Program-made: the position numbers and the translations under genes | Shown here: piece after piece, positions 52,105 through 61,001 of the stretch | How positions within the stretch are numbered: the stretch's first letter is position 1 | Layout: each line of letters opens with the position of its first letter | Notes under the pieces: model-generated | Seen by the model: the letters and a program-made list of their open reading frames with translations, nothing else | What the model was told of the DNA's origin: nothing | Databases searched by the model: none | From: Rhizobium sp. SL42 | GTDB lineage: Bacteria > Pseudomonadota > Alphaproteobacteria > Rhizobiales > Rhizobiaceae | Direction: 5' to 3' | Assembly (NCBI RefSeq): GCF_021729845.1 | Contig: NZ_CP063397.1 | Span: 3,114,001-3,178,000 of the forward strand | Length of the DNA: 64,000 nucleotides

Positions 52105-52120
52105 ATAAAGATATGTTTAT
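52105..52120. promoter_or_regulatory. Candidate operator of the ArsR-metF operon
   Basis: ATAAAGATATGTTTAT is a 16-bp palindrome with one mismatched pair, located 25 bp upstream of the regulator ATG in an otherwise GC-rich setting. Size and position suit a winged-helix dimer; autoregulation is inferred. Confidence 0.6.
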
Positions 52121-52253
52121 GTCGTTCGCGCGAACCTTGCAAGCATTATCTGCTTCGAATTTCAGGAAGGCCGCTGGCGCTCGAGGCTAAGGTCTCCATG
52201 ACGCTCGATGCGCGCACTTGACAAACCGAGCACCCACAGTTCGAAGCCGACAC

Positions 52254-52284
52254 GAAAAAGCCCCGGCACGGCCGGGGCTTTTCG
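52254..52284 (-). terminator. Terminator of ettA
   Basis: Hairpin AAAAGCCCCGGC-ACG-GCCGGGGCTTTT, a perfect GC stem with A/T flanks on both sides. It lies about 40 nt downstream of the ettA stop on the minus strand and can also work on the plus strand. Confidence 0.88.
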
Positions 52285-52324
52285 ATACGGGGCGGCAGAC
52301 ATCTGCCACCGAAAGGTGATCCGG

Positions 52325-53974
52325 TCAGCGCGTCAGGCGCTTGTAGGCTTGGCTGCCCGGATTGAGAGCGTCAGCACCGAGACGGCGAACCTTGTCCTGC
52401 TCGTAGTCTTCGAAGTTGCCTTCGAACCATTCGACATGGCCGTCGCCTTCGAATGCCAGGATATGTGTCGCCAGACGGTCGAGGAACATGCGATCGTGGC
52501 TGATGATGATGGCGCAGCCGGCAAAGTTTTCCAGTGCCGTTTCCAGCGCACCGAGCGTTTCGGTATCAAGGTCGTTGGTCGGCTCGTCGAGCAGCAGGAC
52601 ATTGCCGCCGGCCTTCAGCATCTTGGCAAGGTGAACGCGGTTGCGCTGACCACCCGAGAGATTGCCGACCTTCTGCTGCTGGTCGCCGCCCTTGAAGTTG
52701 AAGGCACCGCAATAGGCGCGGGAGTTCATGTCGAACTTGCCGAGCTTGATGACCTCGGCACCGCCCGAGATTTCTTCCCAAACGGTCTTGTTGCCGTCGA
52801 GCGCGTCGCGGCTCTGGTCGACATAACCGAGATGCACCGTCTCGCCGATACGGATCGAGCCGGAATCCGGCTTTTCCTGGCCGGTGATCATCTTGAACAG
52901 CGTCGTCTTGCCGGCGCCGTTCGGCCCGATGATGCCGACGATGCCGCCCGGCGGCAGCTTGATCGACAGGTCATTGATCAGCGTGCGCCCTTCAAAGCCC
53001 TTGGTGATGCCTTCCATCTCGATGACCACCTGGCCGAGACGCTCGGAAACCGGGATGATGATCTGCGCGTCGCCGGGACGCTGCTTTTCGGCCGCATCCA
53101 CCAACTGCTCATAGGACTTGATACGCGCCTTCGACTTGGCCTGACGCGCCTTCGGGCTGGAGGCGATCCATTCCTGCTCGCGCGAGATGGCCTTCTGGCG
53201 GCCGGCATCTTCGCGGGCTTCCTGCTGCATGCGCTTGGCCTTGGCTGTCAGGTATGCCGAGTAGTTGCCTTCGTAGGGAATGCCGCGGCCACGGTCGAGT
53301 TCGAGAATCCAGCCGGTGACATTGTCGAGGAAGTAACGATCGTGGGTGATCATCATCACGGCGCCCGGATAGTCGCGCAGATGCTTTTCGAGCCAGGCGA
53401 TCGTTTCGGCGTCCAGATGGTTGGTCGGTTCGTCGAGCAGCAGCAGGTCCGGCTGCGACAGAAGCAGGCGGCAGAGCGCGATACGGCGGCGCTCACCACC
53501 AGAAAGGAGCGTGACGTCCGAATCCTTCGGCGGGCAGCGCAGGGCTTCCATCGCCATCTCGACCTGCTGTTCGAGATCCCAGAGATTCTGGCTGTCGATG
53601 ATGTCCTGGAGCTTGGCGCCTTCATCGGCGGTCTCGTCGGAATAGTTCATCATCAGTTCGTTGTAGCGATCGAGCACGGCCTGTTTGTCGGCAACGCCGA
53701 CCATGACGTTTTCAAACGCCGTCTTGGTCGGATCCAGATGCGGTTCCTGCTCCAGGTAGCCGACGGTCGCGCCTTCGGCGAGCCAGGCTTCGCCGGTGAA
53801 TTCCTTGTCCTGGCCGGCAATGATACGCAGCACGGTCGACTTACCGGCGCCGTTCGGACCCAGGATACCGATCTTGGCATCAGGGTAGAAGGACAGGTTG
53901 ACGTTCTCGAGGATCTTCTTGGCGCCGTAGGACTTGTTCAGTCCCGACATGTGATAGATGAACTGGCGTGCCAT
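52325..53974 (-). CDS. ettA: Energy-dependent translational throttle protein EttA (ABC-F)
   Basis: 549 residues with two ABC ATPase domains and no membrane segments. Walker A motifs GPNGAGKST and GPNGAGKTT, and signature motifs LSGGERRR and LSGGQRNR are visible, with the ABC-F P-site linker between them (about 245-320). EttA binds the ribosomal E site and couples translation to the ATP/ADP ratio. The first residues MARQFIYHMSGL are typical. It is monocistronic here. Confidence 0.96.
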   Translation of the reverse strand: MARQFIYHMSGLNKSYGAKKILENVNLSFYPDAKIGILGPNGAGKSTVLRIIAGQDKEFTGEAWLAEGATVGYLEQEPHLDPTKTAFENVMVGVADKQAVLDRYNELMMNYSDETADEGAKLQDIIDSQNLWDLEQQVEMAMEALRCPPKDSDVTLLSGGERRRIALCRLLLSQPDLLLLDEPTNHLDAETIAWLEKHLRDYPGAVMMITHDRYFLDNVTGWILELDRGRGIPYEGNYSAYLTAKAKRMQQEAREDAGRQKAISREQEWIASSPKARQAKSKARIKSYEQLVDAAEKQRPGDAQIIIPVSERLGQVVIEMEGITKGFEGRTLINDLSIKLPPGGIVGIIGPNGAGKTTLFKMITGQEKPDSGSIRIGETVHLGYVDQSRDALDGNKTVWEEISGGAEVIKLGKFDMNSRAYCGAFNFKGGDQQQKVGNLSGGQRNRVHLAKMLKAGGNVLLLDEPTNDLDTETLGALETALENFAGCAIIISHDRMFLDRLATHILAFEGDGHVEWFEGNFEDYEQDKVRRLGADALNPGSQAYKRLTR

Positions 53975-54084
53975 CGTAAAATTGCTCCGGGCAGATTGGG
54001 AAGTTGCCGCTATGTAGGCGAATTGCGACGCTGGAGCAACGGCGAACGGCCAAAGAACGGACAGCGCGAGGGCTTTTTTACCCT

Positions 54085-55827
54085 CTAGTTGAAGCTCTCA
54101 TGGTCAATCCGGAACAGACGCAGGCCGGAAGCCGGCGAATCGGAAATAGGAACCAGTCCCGGCCAGCCTCCTCCCCGGGTAAGTGCAGCGAAGACCGTGT
54201 CGTTGGGGATGTCAGCCACCATCGGATAGCGACAGACGGCGAGGTAGTCGAATGGCTCGGCCGCCTTCCTGCGGGTCTCGCTGTCCGTCGAAACGAAGAC
54301 ATCATACGTCCGTCGCATGCCGGGGGCTGCGCGATGAAAGGAAATGGCGTTGACGGTCATGCCAGGCGGCAGTCGGTCAAGCATGAAAAGACCAAGTGAA
54401 CTCGGCGCCACTATCCGGCCGGGCGCGAGCGTCAACAGCGGTGATGTATCGACATCGGTGCAAAGGTCGAAAGCGAGATAGTCCAGAAGTTCCGGCCGCA
54501 ACTCATGACTGGGGATGAGCTTCAGGAAAAGCAGTCCAGCCGCCAACGTCACCGCGCCCCCCGCCCCAACCGCCCTTAGCGTGGCCCGTATGCCAAATCG
54601 CGCCTCGCTCCAGACCATGGGGAGGAAAAGCAGCGTGCAGGCGGCCGGGAAGCGTATAAAGCGCGTTTGCGCAAAACTGAAGACGGTCAGCACAACGGCG
54701 ACACAGAAAATTATCACGAAAGCCGCATCGCGCCGCATCAGCCGCCGCACGAAAGTCGGAAGCGCACCGCACAACACGACAACCAGGAGCGCGAGGCAGA
54801 CGATCTTGATCGTATCTCCTACCCTGTAAAACTCAAGAAACGACTTCTCCTGCTGCACCCGGTCGAGCCAGAGCCCTCGAACAACCGGATCCACCGAATG
54901 ATATGGTCCTTGCAGGCAACCTGGAAATGCGATGGCGAGAGCGAGAACGAGGCCACCAGCAGACAGGACAAGCGCACCAAGTCGAACATAAGGCACAGTC
55001 GACCGAACACTCCACATGATGGCCGCCGTAATTGCGGCATAGCCAAGGAATGCGACGGCGAACGGCGCTGAAAAAGCATCGCATTCGGTGGCCATGAAAC
55101 GAATTGGCCCGACCAGCAACGGTCCAGCCAACAGTGTCGTGAGCGCTAGACCTGCCGCAAGGAAGATCTGGACGCGGCGACTTCCGGCGACACCCGCGAT
55201 CCATGCGAAACCGGGTCCAACCATCACGATCAGCAGTACAGGTGCCAGTTCCAGTCCAATCAGAAAAGACAGGCCGCAGGCCATGCCAGCAACGAAGCCG
55301 CCCGCCGCCGACCAACGCGAAATTCCGAACAGCGCCAGCATCAACACAACGATCTGGAGGTTGTGATGATCGATGCGACCAGGGCTGAACTCCCAAAGCG
55401 TCAAAGGCATCAATGCGAAAGCTGCCACCGCGTGCAGAGGCTGCACCCTGAAAACATCCTCCTCCAGCCGAACGGCAATGGCGCACCACAGCCAGCAGAA
55501 AACGATTAACAGCACAGGCTGCCAAAGCCGGAAAGCCCACCAGAGGGCCGTAGCTTCATTGGTGACGTTGCGCAGCCCCAGCGCCAATAGGACATAGGGA
55601 AGATCGACAAGGCGGGACCAGGGAGAAAGATAGGGACCTGGCATATCGATGCCATGAATGATCAAGTCGAACCACTCGCCGTTCGTGAGCAACTGCCGGA
55701 TCTGGACAGCACGCAGAACATCATCAATATCGCTGTAGTAGTGTCGATCAGCAAGCAGGTCGAACACCAGCATGAAGATGGCCGTCATGAGCGCTGTAGC
55801 CAGAAAAGCAGGCCTTGAGCCGCCCAT
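54085..55827 (-). CDS. Polytopic membrane protein, GT-C glycosyltransferase-like
   Basis: 580 residues with about twelve transmembrane segments and a C-terminal soluble region of roughly 120 residues. Three motifs are suggestive of GT-C enzymes: an acidic DIDD near residue 34 in the first loop (SDIDDVLRAVQIRQLL), PWSRLVDLP, and SPGRIDHHNLQ. Such proteins use polyprenyl-phosphate sugars as donors at the outer face of the inner membrane. The acceptor is unknown and no glycan genes are adjacent. Its function is inferred only from topology and motifs, so it should be read as a conserved membrane protein of probable glycan or lipid modification role. Confidence 0.7.
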   Translation of the reverse strand: MGGSRPAFLATALMTAIFMLVFDLLADRHYYSDIDDVLRAVQIRQLLTNGEWFDLIIHGIDMPGPYLSPWSRLVDLPYVLLALGLRNVTNEATALWWAFRLWQPVLLIVFCWLWCAIAVRLEEDVFRVQPLHAVAAFALMPLTLWEFSPGRIDHHNLQIVVLMLALFGISRWSAAGGFVAGMACGLSFLIGLELAPVLLIVMVGPGFAWIAGVAGSRRVQIFLAAGLALTTLLAGPLLVGPIRFMATECDAFSAPFAVAFLGYAAITAAIMWSVRSTVPYVRLGALVLSAGGLVLALAIAFPGCLQGPYHSVDPVVRGLWLDRVQQEKSFLEFYRVGDTIKIVCLALLVVVLCGALPTFVRRLMRRDAAFVIIFCVAVVLTVFSFAQTRFIRFPAACTLLFLPMVWSEARFGIRATLRAVGAGGAVTLAAGLLFLKLIPSHELRPELLDYLAFDLCTDVDTSPLLTLAPGRIVAPSSLGLFMLDRLPPGMTVNAISFHRAAPGMRRTYDVFVSTDSETRRKAAEPFDYLAVCRYPMVADIPNDTVFAALTRGGGWPGLVPISDSPASGLRLFRIDHESFN

Positions 55828-56056
55828 CCTCAGACTATGTCCGCCTGACCATACCGGATGTCTCTGAACCGTTTGCGTCAGCGTTTTTCCCCCACCCCGT
55901 CATCCAAGAGCCGACGCACTATGGTCGTTCGCGCTTTAAAATCGGGTTAGCGACGCATCCTTACATACTGATCCTATAGTTGGCCGGAAGATAAACATCA
56001 GCCTCCATTGCACGCAAACGGAAAATCCCATTTTATCTGCGCCGACGGAGGAAAAC

Positions 56057-57043
56057 ATGTTCGACGAACTGTACTTTCATGATGCCCCAAGCGGCGCACG
56101 ACTTGCGTATCATCACATGGCGGCACAAAGCGCGCCGCGCGCCATCATCGTCATTTGCCACGGCCTCGCCGAGCATTCGCGCCGCTACGGCGCCTTTGCC
56201 GCAAACCTGTCGGCGGCGGGCCTGCATGTCTACGCCCATGACCACCGCGGCCACGGCGAGACAACTGCGCCGGACGCGCCGTTCGGTCGATATGCCGCAA
56301 GCGAAGGTCCCGCCAAGGTGGTGGCCGATGTCCGCGCCATGCGCGATCTTGCAGTCGCCCGTCACCCAGGCTTGCCTGTCATCCTGTTCGGCCACTCCAT
56401 GGGTGGCCTGATTGCCCTCAATACTGCAACCGAACATCCGGACGCCTTCCAGGCGGTGTCGGTGTGGAATTCCAATTTCAACCCGGGAATTGCTGGACGC
56501 ATTGCCCAATTGGTTTTGAAACTGGAGAAGATCTACAAAGGCTCCGACGTTCCTAGCCTCATCCTGCCACTGGCGACGTTCACGGCCTGGGGCAAGGCAA
56601 TCCCCAACCATCGTACCGCCTTTGACTGGCTGTCCCATGACGCAACCGAAGTCGACGCCTATATCGCCGACCCGCTCTGCGGCTTCGATGCCAGCGTCTC
56701 CCTCTGGCAGGATCTCTTTCACCTGACCTTTCGCGGCACCAGCGACCGTCAGTTGGCGCGCCTGCACAAGTCCACGCCGGTCTATCTGGTCGGTGGAGGT
56801 GAAGACCCCGCCACCAACAAGGGACGGGAAATCCGCTGGCTGGCAACACGCCTGTCGGAGGCCGGCATTCGCAACGTCACAACACGCATCTATGACGCGA
56901 TGCGTCACGAAACCCTGAATGAGAGTGGCCGGGAAGTACCAGTAGCCGGCTTCCTTGCGTGGTGTAACCGCGTGCTCGCCGACATCGAACGCGCAACGGC
57001 GCCGGTAACCGCGACCGCGCCCCTTCCCCATGCACGAGCTTGA
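56057..57043 (+). CDS. Alpha/beta hydrolase, lysophospholipase/monoacylglycerol lipase-like
   Basis: 328 residues of the serine hydrolase fold. The oxyanion segment CHGLAEHSRRY, YAHDHRGHGET and the nucleophile elbow GHSMGG are typical of PldB/monoacylglycerol lipases; the catalytic His is likely that of RHETLNE near residue 300. It probably hydrolyses lysophospholipid or monoacylglycerol. An excellent GGAGGAAAAC precedes the ATG. No signal peptide is visible, so it is cytoplasmic. Confidence 0.9.
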   Translation: MFDELYFHDAPSGARLAYHHMAAQSAPRAIIVICHGLAEHSRRYGAFAANLSAAGLHVYAHDHRGHGETTAPDAPFGRYAASEGPAKVVADVRAMRDLAVARHPGLPVILFGHSMGGLIALNTATEHPDAFQAVSVWNSNFNPGIAGRIAQLVLKLEKIYKGSDVPSLILPLATFTAWGKAIPNHRTAFDWLSHDATEVDAYIADPLCGFDASVSLWQDLFHLTFRGTSDRQLARLHKSTPVYLVGGGEDPATNKGREIRWLATRLSEAGIRNVTTRIYDAMRHETLNESGREVPVAGFLAWCNRVLADIERATAPVTATAPLPHARA

Positions 57044-57203
57044 ACTTGAGGCGGGCTTGCCGAAACGGAATGATCCCATGAGAGAAAATCAGGTGCCGGT
57101 GGACTAATCCGGGGTTATACGAGGTCAGCCAGCAGAAATGCTCATGACAGGCTGCGGATCATGACAGCTTTGCGCCGTCATGCCGATCAGCACAGGAAGC
57201 GCC

Positions 57204-58430
57204 ATGACCACCAGACAGAACGCCAGCGCCACCGATAGTCCAACCGCAGGACCGCCCCTTGCCGGCCTCCGCGTCATCGAGCTTGCACGCGTCCTGGCCG
57301 GGCCCTGGGCCGGCCAGATGCTGGCGGATCTCGGCGCCGACGTGATCAAGGTGGAAAATCCGGAAGGTGGCGACGACACGCGCGCCTGGGGGCCGCCCTT
57401 CGTCGAAGGCGCCGATGGCGAAAACCTGTCAGCCGCCTATTACCATTCGACCAATCGCAACAAGCGTTCGATCGCTATCGACCTGAAGACCCAAGAAGGC
57501 CAGGACACCGTCCGACGCCTCTGCGCCACGGCCGACGTGGTGATCGAAAACTTCAAACTTGGCGGCCTGGCGAAATACGGCCTCGACTACGACAGCCTGA
57601 AAGCCGAAAATCCCAGGCTGATCTACTGCTCGATCACTGGTTTTGGCCAGAACGGCCCTTATGCCGAATTTGCCGGCTATGATTATATTGTCCAGGGCAT
57701 GTCCGGCTTCATGTCGATCACCGGCGAGACGAATGGCGAACCGATGAAGGCAGGCGTTGCCATCGCCGACATCTTCACCGGCATCTATGCCGTAACCGCG
57801 ATCCAGGCAGCGCTCATCCATGTGATGAAGACCGGCCAGGGCCAGTTCATCGACATGGCACTGCTCGACGTCATGTCGGCGGTTCTGGCCAACCAGAACA
57901 TGAATTATCTCGTCTCCGGCAAGGCTCCGACGCGACTCGGCAATGCGCATCCCAATATCAGTCCTTACGAGGTGGTACCGACCGCCGATGGCCACCTGAT
58001 CCTTGCCGTCGGCAATGACGGCCAGTTCAAGCGCCTTTGCGCCATACTGGGCATAACCTCGGTCGCAGAAGACGAGCGCTTCGCCACCAACAAGGCCCGC
58101 GTTGCCAACAAGGCAGAGGTTCGCCGCATCGTCACCACGGAAACGGCCAGGTGGATCAAGCGCGACCTCCTGAGCGCCTGCGAGGCCAACGCCGTTCCGG
58201 CCGGGCCGATCAACTCCATCGAAGAGATGTTCGCAGACCCGCAGATCAAGGCACGTGGCCTGAAGATCGAACTTGAAGACGACAGGGGCACGATCATTCC
58301 GAGCGTGCGCACCCCAATCATCCTCTCCGAGACGGCTTTGCGCTACGAGCGCCCGAGCCCGCGGATCGGAGAACACAGCAACGAAATTCTGGCCGAACTG
58401 GCCGAGATCGAAGGAAAGGCAGCCCGATGA
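57204..58430 (+). CDS. CaiB/BaiF family (family III) CoA-transferase
   Basis: 408 residues from ATG 57204, which follows AGGAAG; the in-frame ATG at 57180 has none. Family features are RVIELARVLAGPWAGQMLADLGADVIKVE at the start, and Asp189 in AIADIFTG, the aspartate that forms the acyl-enzyme anhydride. Family III enzymes move CoA between carboxylic acids, for example oxalate, formate, succinate or carnitine. The substrate here is unknown. The stop overlaps the start of a ThDP enzyme, so both act in one pathway. Confidence 0.92.
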   Translation: MTTRQNASATDSPTAGPPLAGLRVIELARVLAGPWAGQMLADLGADVIKVENPEGGDDTRAWGPPFVEGADGENLSAAYYHSTNRNKRSIAIDLKTQEGQDTVRRLCATADVVIENFKLGGLAKYGLDYDSLKAENPRLIYCSITGFGQNGPYAEFAGYDYIVQGMSGFMSITGETNGEPMKAGVAIADIFTGIYAVTAIQAALIHVMKTGQGQFIDMALLDVMSAVLANQNMNYLVSGKAPTRLGNAHPNISPYEVVPTADGHLILAVGNDGQFKRLCAILGITSVAEDERFATNKARVANKAEVRRIVTTETARWIKRDLLSACEANAVPAGPINSIEEMFADPQIKARGLKIELEDDRGTIIPSVRTPIILSETALRYERPSPRIGEHSNEILAELAEIEGKAAR

Positions 58431-60079
58431 AGAGAACCGGCGGCGAACTGATCGTTGAGGCCCTGAAGGCCAATGGCGTGGAACGTGTCTCCTGCGTGCC
58501 CGGGGAAAGCTATCTTGCGGTTCTCGATGCCCTGAAGGACAGCGGTATCGAGACACTGGTCTGCCGGCAGGAAGGTGGAGCGGCAATGATGGCCGACGCC
58601 TGGGGCCGCCTGACCGGAAAGCCCGGCATCTGCATGGTCACCCGAGGCCCCGGCGCCACGAACGCCTCCGCCGGCCTGCATGTCGCCCGCCAGGACTCGA
58701 TCCCGATGATCCTCTTCATCGGCCAGGTCCAGCGCGACGCCCGTGAGCGCGAAGCCTTCCAGGAGGTCGAATATCGCCGCGCTTTCACCGAATTCGCCAA
58801 ATGGGTCGGCGAGATCGACGACGCCCGCCGCATTCCCGAATTTGTCACCCGCGCCTTTGCTATCGCGACTTCGGGTCGTCCCGGTCCGGTCGTTCTCACA
58901 CTGCCGGAAGATATGCTGGTTGACGAGGTCGAGGCCCCTGAAGCAAAGCCTTTCATGCCGGTGGAGGCCCATCCCGGCCCAGCCCACATCGCAAAGCTCG
59001 GCGAACTGCTCGCAGAAGCAAAAAAGCCGCTGGTCATCCTCGGCGGCACTCGCTGGAATGAAACCTCGGTCGCCGCCTTCCAGGATTTCGCGGCACGCTT
59101 CAAACTTCCCGTCGGCTGCTCCTTCCGCCGTCAGATGCTGTTCGACCACACGCATCCCTCCTATGCCGGTGATGTCGGCATCGGCATCAACCCTGCGCTC
59201 GCCAAAGAGGTGCGGGAAGCCGACCTGATCATCATGCTCGGTGGCCGTTTCTCCGAAATGCCGTCTTCCGGCTACAGCCTGATCGACATACCCTACCCGG
59301 CCCAGACCCTGGTCCATGTCTATCCGGACCCGTCCGAGCTTGGTCGCGTCTACCGCGCCGATCTCGCAGTCTGTGCGGCGCCGGCCGAATTCGTCGATGC
59401 GCTTGCCAGCCTTGAAGCGCCGGCCAACCCTGTCTGGGCCGCCCGCACGGAGAGCATGCATCAGGCCTATCTCAACTGGTCGACGGCGCCGAAGGTCAGC
59501 CCCGGCAAGGTGCAGATGGGCGCAATCATGGACTGGATCGAAGCCAACACTGCAACGAACACGGTCTTCACCAATGGCGCCGGCAACTACGCCACATGGC
59601 TGCACCGTTTCCACCGTTTCCAGGCGTTCAACACCCAGGCAGCCCCCGCATCCGGCTCGATGGGCTATGGTCTACCGGCCGCTGTCGCCGCCAAGCAGCT
59701 TTTCCCCGATCGCGAAGTGATCTGCTTTGCCGGCGATGGCTGTTTCATGATGCATGGCCAGGAATTCGCCACCGCGATCCGCTACAATCTGCCCATCATC
59801 ACGCTGGTCATCAACAACAGCATGTACGGCACGATCCGCATGCATCAGGAACGCGAATATCCGGGCCGCGTCAGCGCGACGGATCTGACCAATCCCGATT
59901 TTGCAGCCCTTGCCCGCGCCTATGGCGGCCACGGCGAGACGGTCGAAACCACGGAAGACTTTGCATCGGCCTTCGAGCGCGCTCGCGCATCCGGCAAGCC
60001 GGCAATCATCGAGATCAAGCTGGACCCGGAAGCGATCACACCCACCAGGACCTTGACTCAAATTCGCGAAAAGTCCTGA
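58427..60079 (+). CDS. Thiamine-diphosphate-dependent enzyme, acetolactate-synthase-like
   Basis: 550 residues with the three domains of the ThDP decarboxylase/synthase family. The catalytic Glu49 is in CRQEGGAA, and the ThDP motif GDGCFMMHGQEF (about 440) with NN about 26 residues later is intact. It is not IlvB by context: it overlaps a CoA-transferase (ATGA) and has no small subunit beside it. A role in decarboxylating or cleaving an acyl-CoA or 2-oxo acid after CoA transfer, analogous to the oxalate pathway, is possible but not shown. A terminator-like hairpin follows at 60103-60128. Confidence 0.9.
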   Translation: MKRTGGELIVEALKANGVERVSCVPGESYLAVLDALKDSGIETLVCRQEGGAAMMADAWGRLTGKPGICMVTRGPGATNASAGLHVARQDSIPMILFIGQVQRDAREREAFQEVEYRRAFTEFAKWVGEIDDARRIPEFVTRAFAIATSGRPGPVVLTLPEDMLVDEVEAPEAKPFMPVEAHPGPAHIAKLGELLAEAKKPLVILGGTRWNETSVAAFQDFAARFKLPVGCSFRRQMLFDHTHPSYAGDVGIGINPALAKEVREADLIIMLGGRFSEMPSSGYSLIDIPYPAQTLVHVYPDPSELGRVYRADLAVCAAPAEFVDALASLEAPANPVWAARTESMHQAYLNWSTAPKVSPGKVQMGAIMDWIEANTATNTVFTNGAGNYATWLHRFHRFQAFNTQAAPASGSMGYGLPAAVAAKQLFPDREVICFAGDGCFMMHGQEFATAIRYNLPIITLVINNSMYGTIRMHQEREYPGRVSATDLTNPDFAALARAYGGHGETVETTEDFASAFERARASGKPAIIEIKLDPEAITPTRTLTQIREKS

Positions 60080-60102
60080 CAAGACGCTGCAATACAACGG
60101 AA

Positions 60103-60128
60103 AAAGGCCGAGATCGCTCCCGGCCCTT
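60103..60128. terminator. Hairpin between ThDP-enzyme gene and ridA-like gene
   Basis: AAGGCCG...CGGCCCTT forms a GC stem with A-rich 5' and TTCT 3' flanks, placed between two convergent genes. The stem has one bulge, so it is a moderate terminator. Confidence 0.55.
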
Positions 60129-60151
60129 CTCATGAAGTCACACAACGGAAT

Positions 60152-60493
60152 TTAGATTGCAGCCGTCACGATGAACTCGACCTTGTAGTCCGGGGTCGCC
60201 AGCGGAGCACCGCTGGTGGCGCGGGCCGGCGGGTTTGCCGGGTCGATCCAGCCTTCCCAGACGGCGTTCATTTCGGCGAAGGTCGACATGTCGGACAGAT
60301 AGATGATTGTCTGCAGGATCTTCGACTTGTCGGAGCCGGCAGCCGCCAGCAGGCGGTCCACTTCGGCCAGCGCCGATTTCGACTGTTCGGTGACCGTGGT
60401 GCCTTCGCCAACCTGGCCGGCGAGATAGACAGTGTTGCCGTGCACGACGGCGCCGCTCATACGCTTGCCCGGTTCGATACGCTTGATGGTCAT
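60152..60493 (-). CDS. RidA family (YjgF/YER057c/UK114) protein
   Basis: 113 residues. The typical features are AGQVGEG near residue 25, the conserved ARATSGAPLATPDYKVEFIV end with the Arg that binds the substrate carboxylate. RidA proteins hydrolyse reactive enamines/imines from PLP enzymes. It is not the archetypal RidA subfamily end sequence, so the exact subfamily is open. It is convergent with the ThDP-enzyme gene and is separated by a hairpin from the gene upstream. Confidence 0.9.
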   Translation of the reverse strand: MTIKRIEPGKRMSGAVVHGNTVYLAGQVGEGTTVTEQSKSALAEVDRLLAAAGSDKSKILQTIIYLSDMSTFAEMNAVWEGWIDPANPPARATSGAPLATPDYKVEFIVTAAI

Positions 60494-60525
60494 GGAATTC
60501 TCCTATCGGATGTTGAAACGGAACG

Positions 60526-60552
60526 ACGACGCCGCGCTTTGCCCGGCGTCGT
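60526..60552 (-). terminator. Hairpin downstream of the TIGR01244-like gene
   Basis: Perfect 9-bp stem ACGACGCCG / CGGCGTCGT with a 9-nt loop, 21 nt after the stop of the minus-strand gene ending at 60574 and 33 bp before the RidA start. A weak T-content follows, so termination is likely but not certain. Confidence 0.55.
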
Positions 60553-60573
60553 CAGGGATAAATTGAAAAGGCT

Positions 60574-60912
60574 TCAACCGCGCTGACGCAGCGCATGCTC
60601 GTAGGTTGCCGTGGAACGGGCGCCCGAACGGCAGTAGCCAAGCATCGGACGCTCGAAATCCTCCAGCGCATCGACCATGCCGACCACCGCTTCCGGTGTC
60701 ACACCCATGGGGCCGACCGGGACGTGCTTGATCTTGATGCCGAGCTGTTCAGCCCGCGCTGCCACGGCGGCAAATTCCGGCTGACCGAATTCCTCGCCGT
60801 CCGGACGATGGCAGACGATCGATTTGAAACCGAGTTCCTTGACCGTGTCCACATCCTCGACCGTGATCTGGCCGCTAACGGAATATTCCTCGTTGATCTG
60901 CCTGATATTCAT
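60574..60912 (-). CDS. TIGR01244-family protein (DUF442), phosphatase-like
   Basis: 112 residues from ATG 60912, preceded by GAGAGGTG. The CRSGARS stretch near residue 95 is a C-x5-R phosphatase-like loop, and the Cys is expected to be the nucleophile. Proteins of this family occur as small units or as the N-terminal part of beta-lactamase-hydrolase-like (Blh) sulfur-metabolism proteins. Here it stands alone, with no rhodanese or metallo-hydrolase domain attached. Function unassigned. Confidence 0.78.
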   Translation of the reverse strand: MNIRQINEEYSVSGQITVEDVDTVKELGFKSIVCHRPDGEEFGQPEFAAVAARAEQLGIKIKHVPVGPMGVTPEAVVGMVDALEDFERPMLGYCRSGARSTATYEHALRQRG

Positions 60913-61001
60913 CGGCGCACCTCTCTCAAACTTTGGCCGAAACATCTACGACGGGCTTACCGGGGCGTCAATCACAGACAGTGGTCCTTCGGTACGCCGC
61001 A

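Noticed and set aside
52208..54088. A 626-codon plus-strand frame antisense to ettA
   Set aside because: It mirrors ettA, which carries both ABC signatures; the antisense peptide has no recognisable motif.
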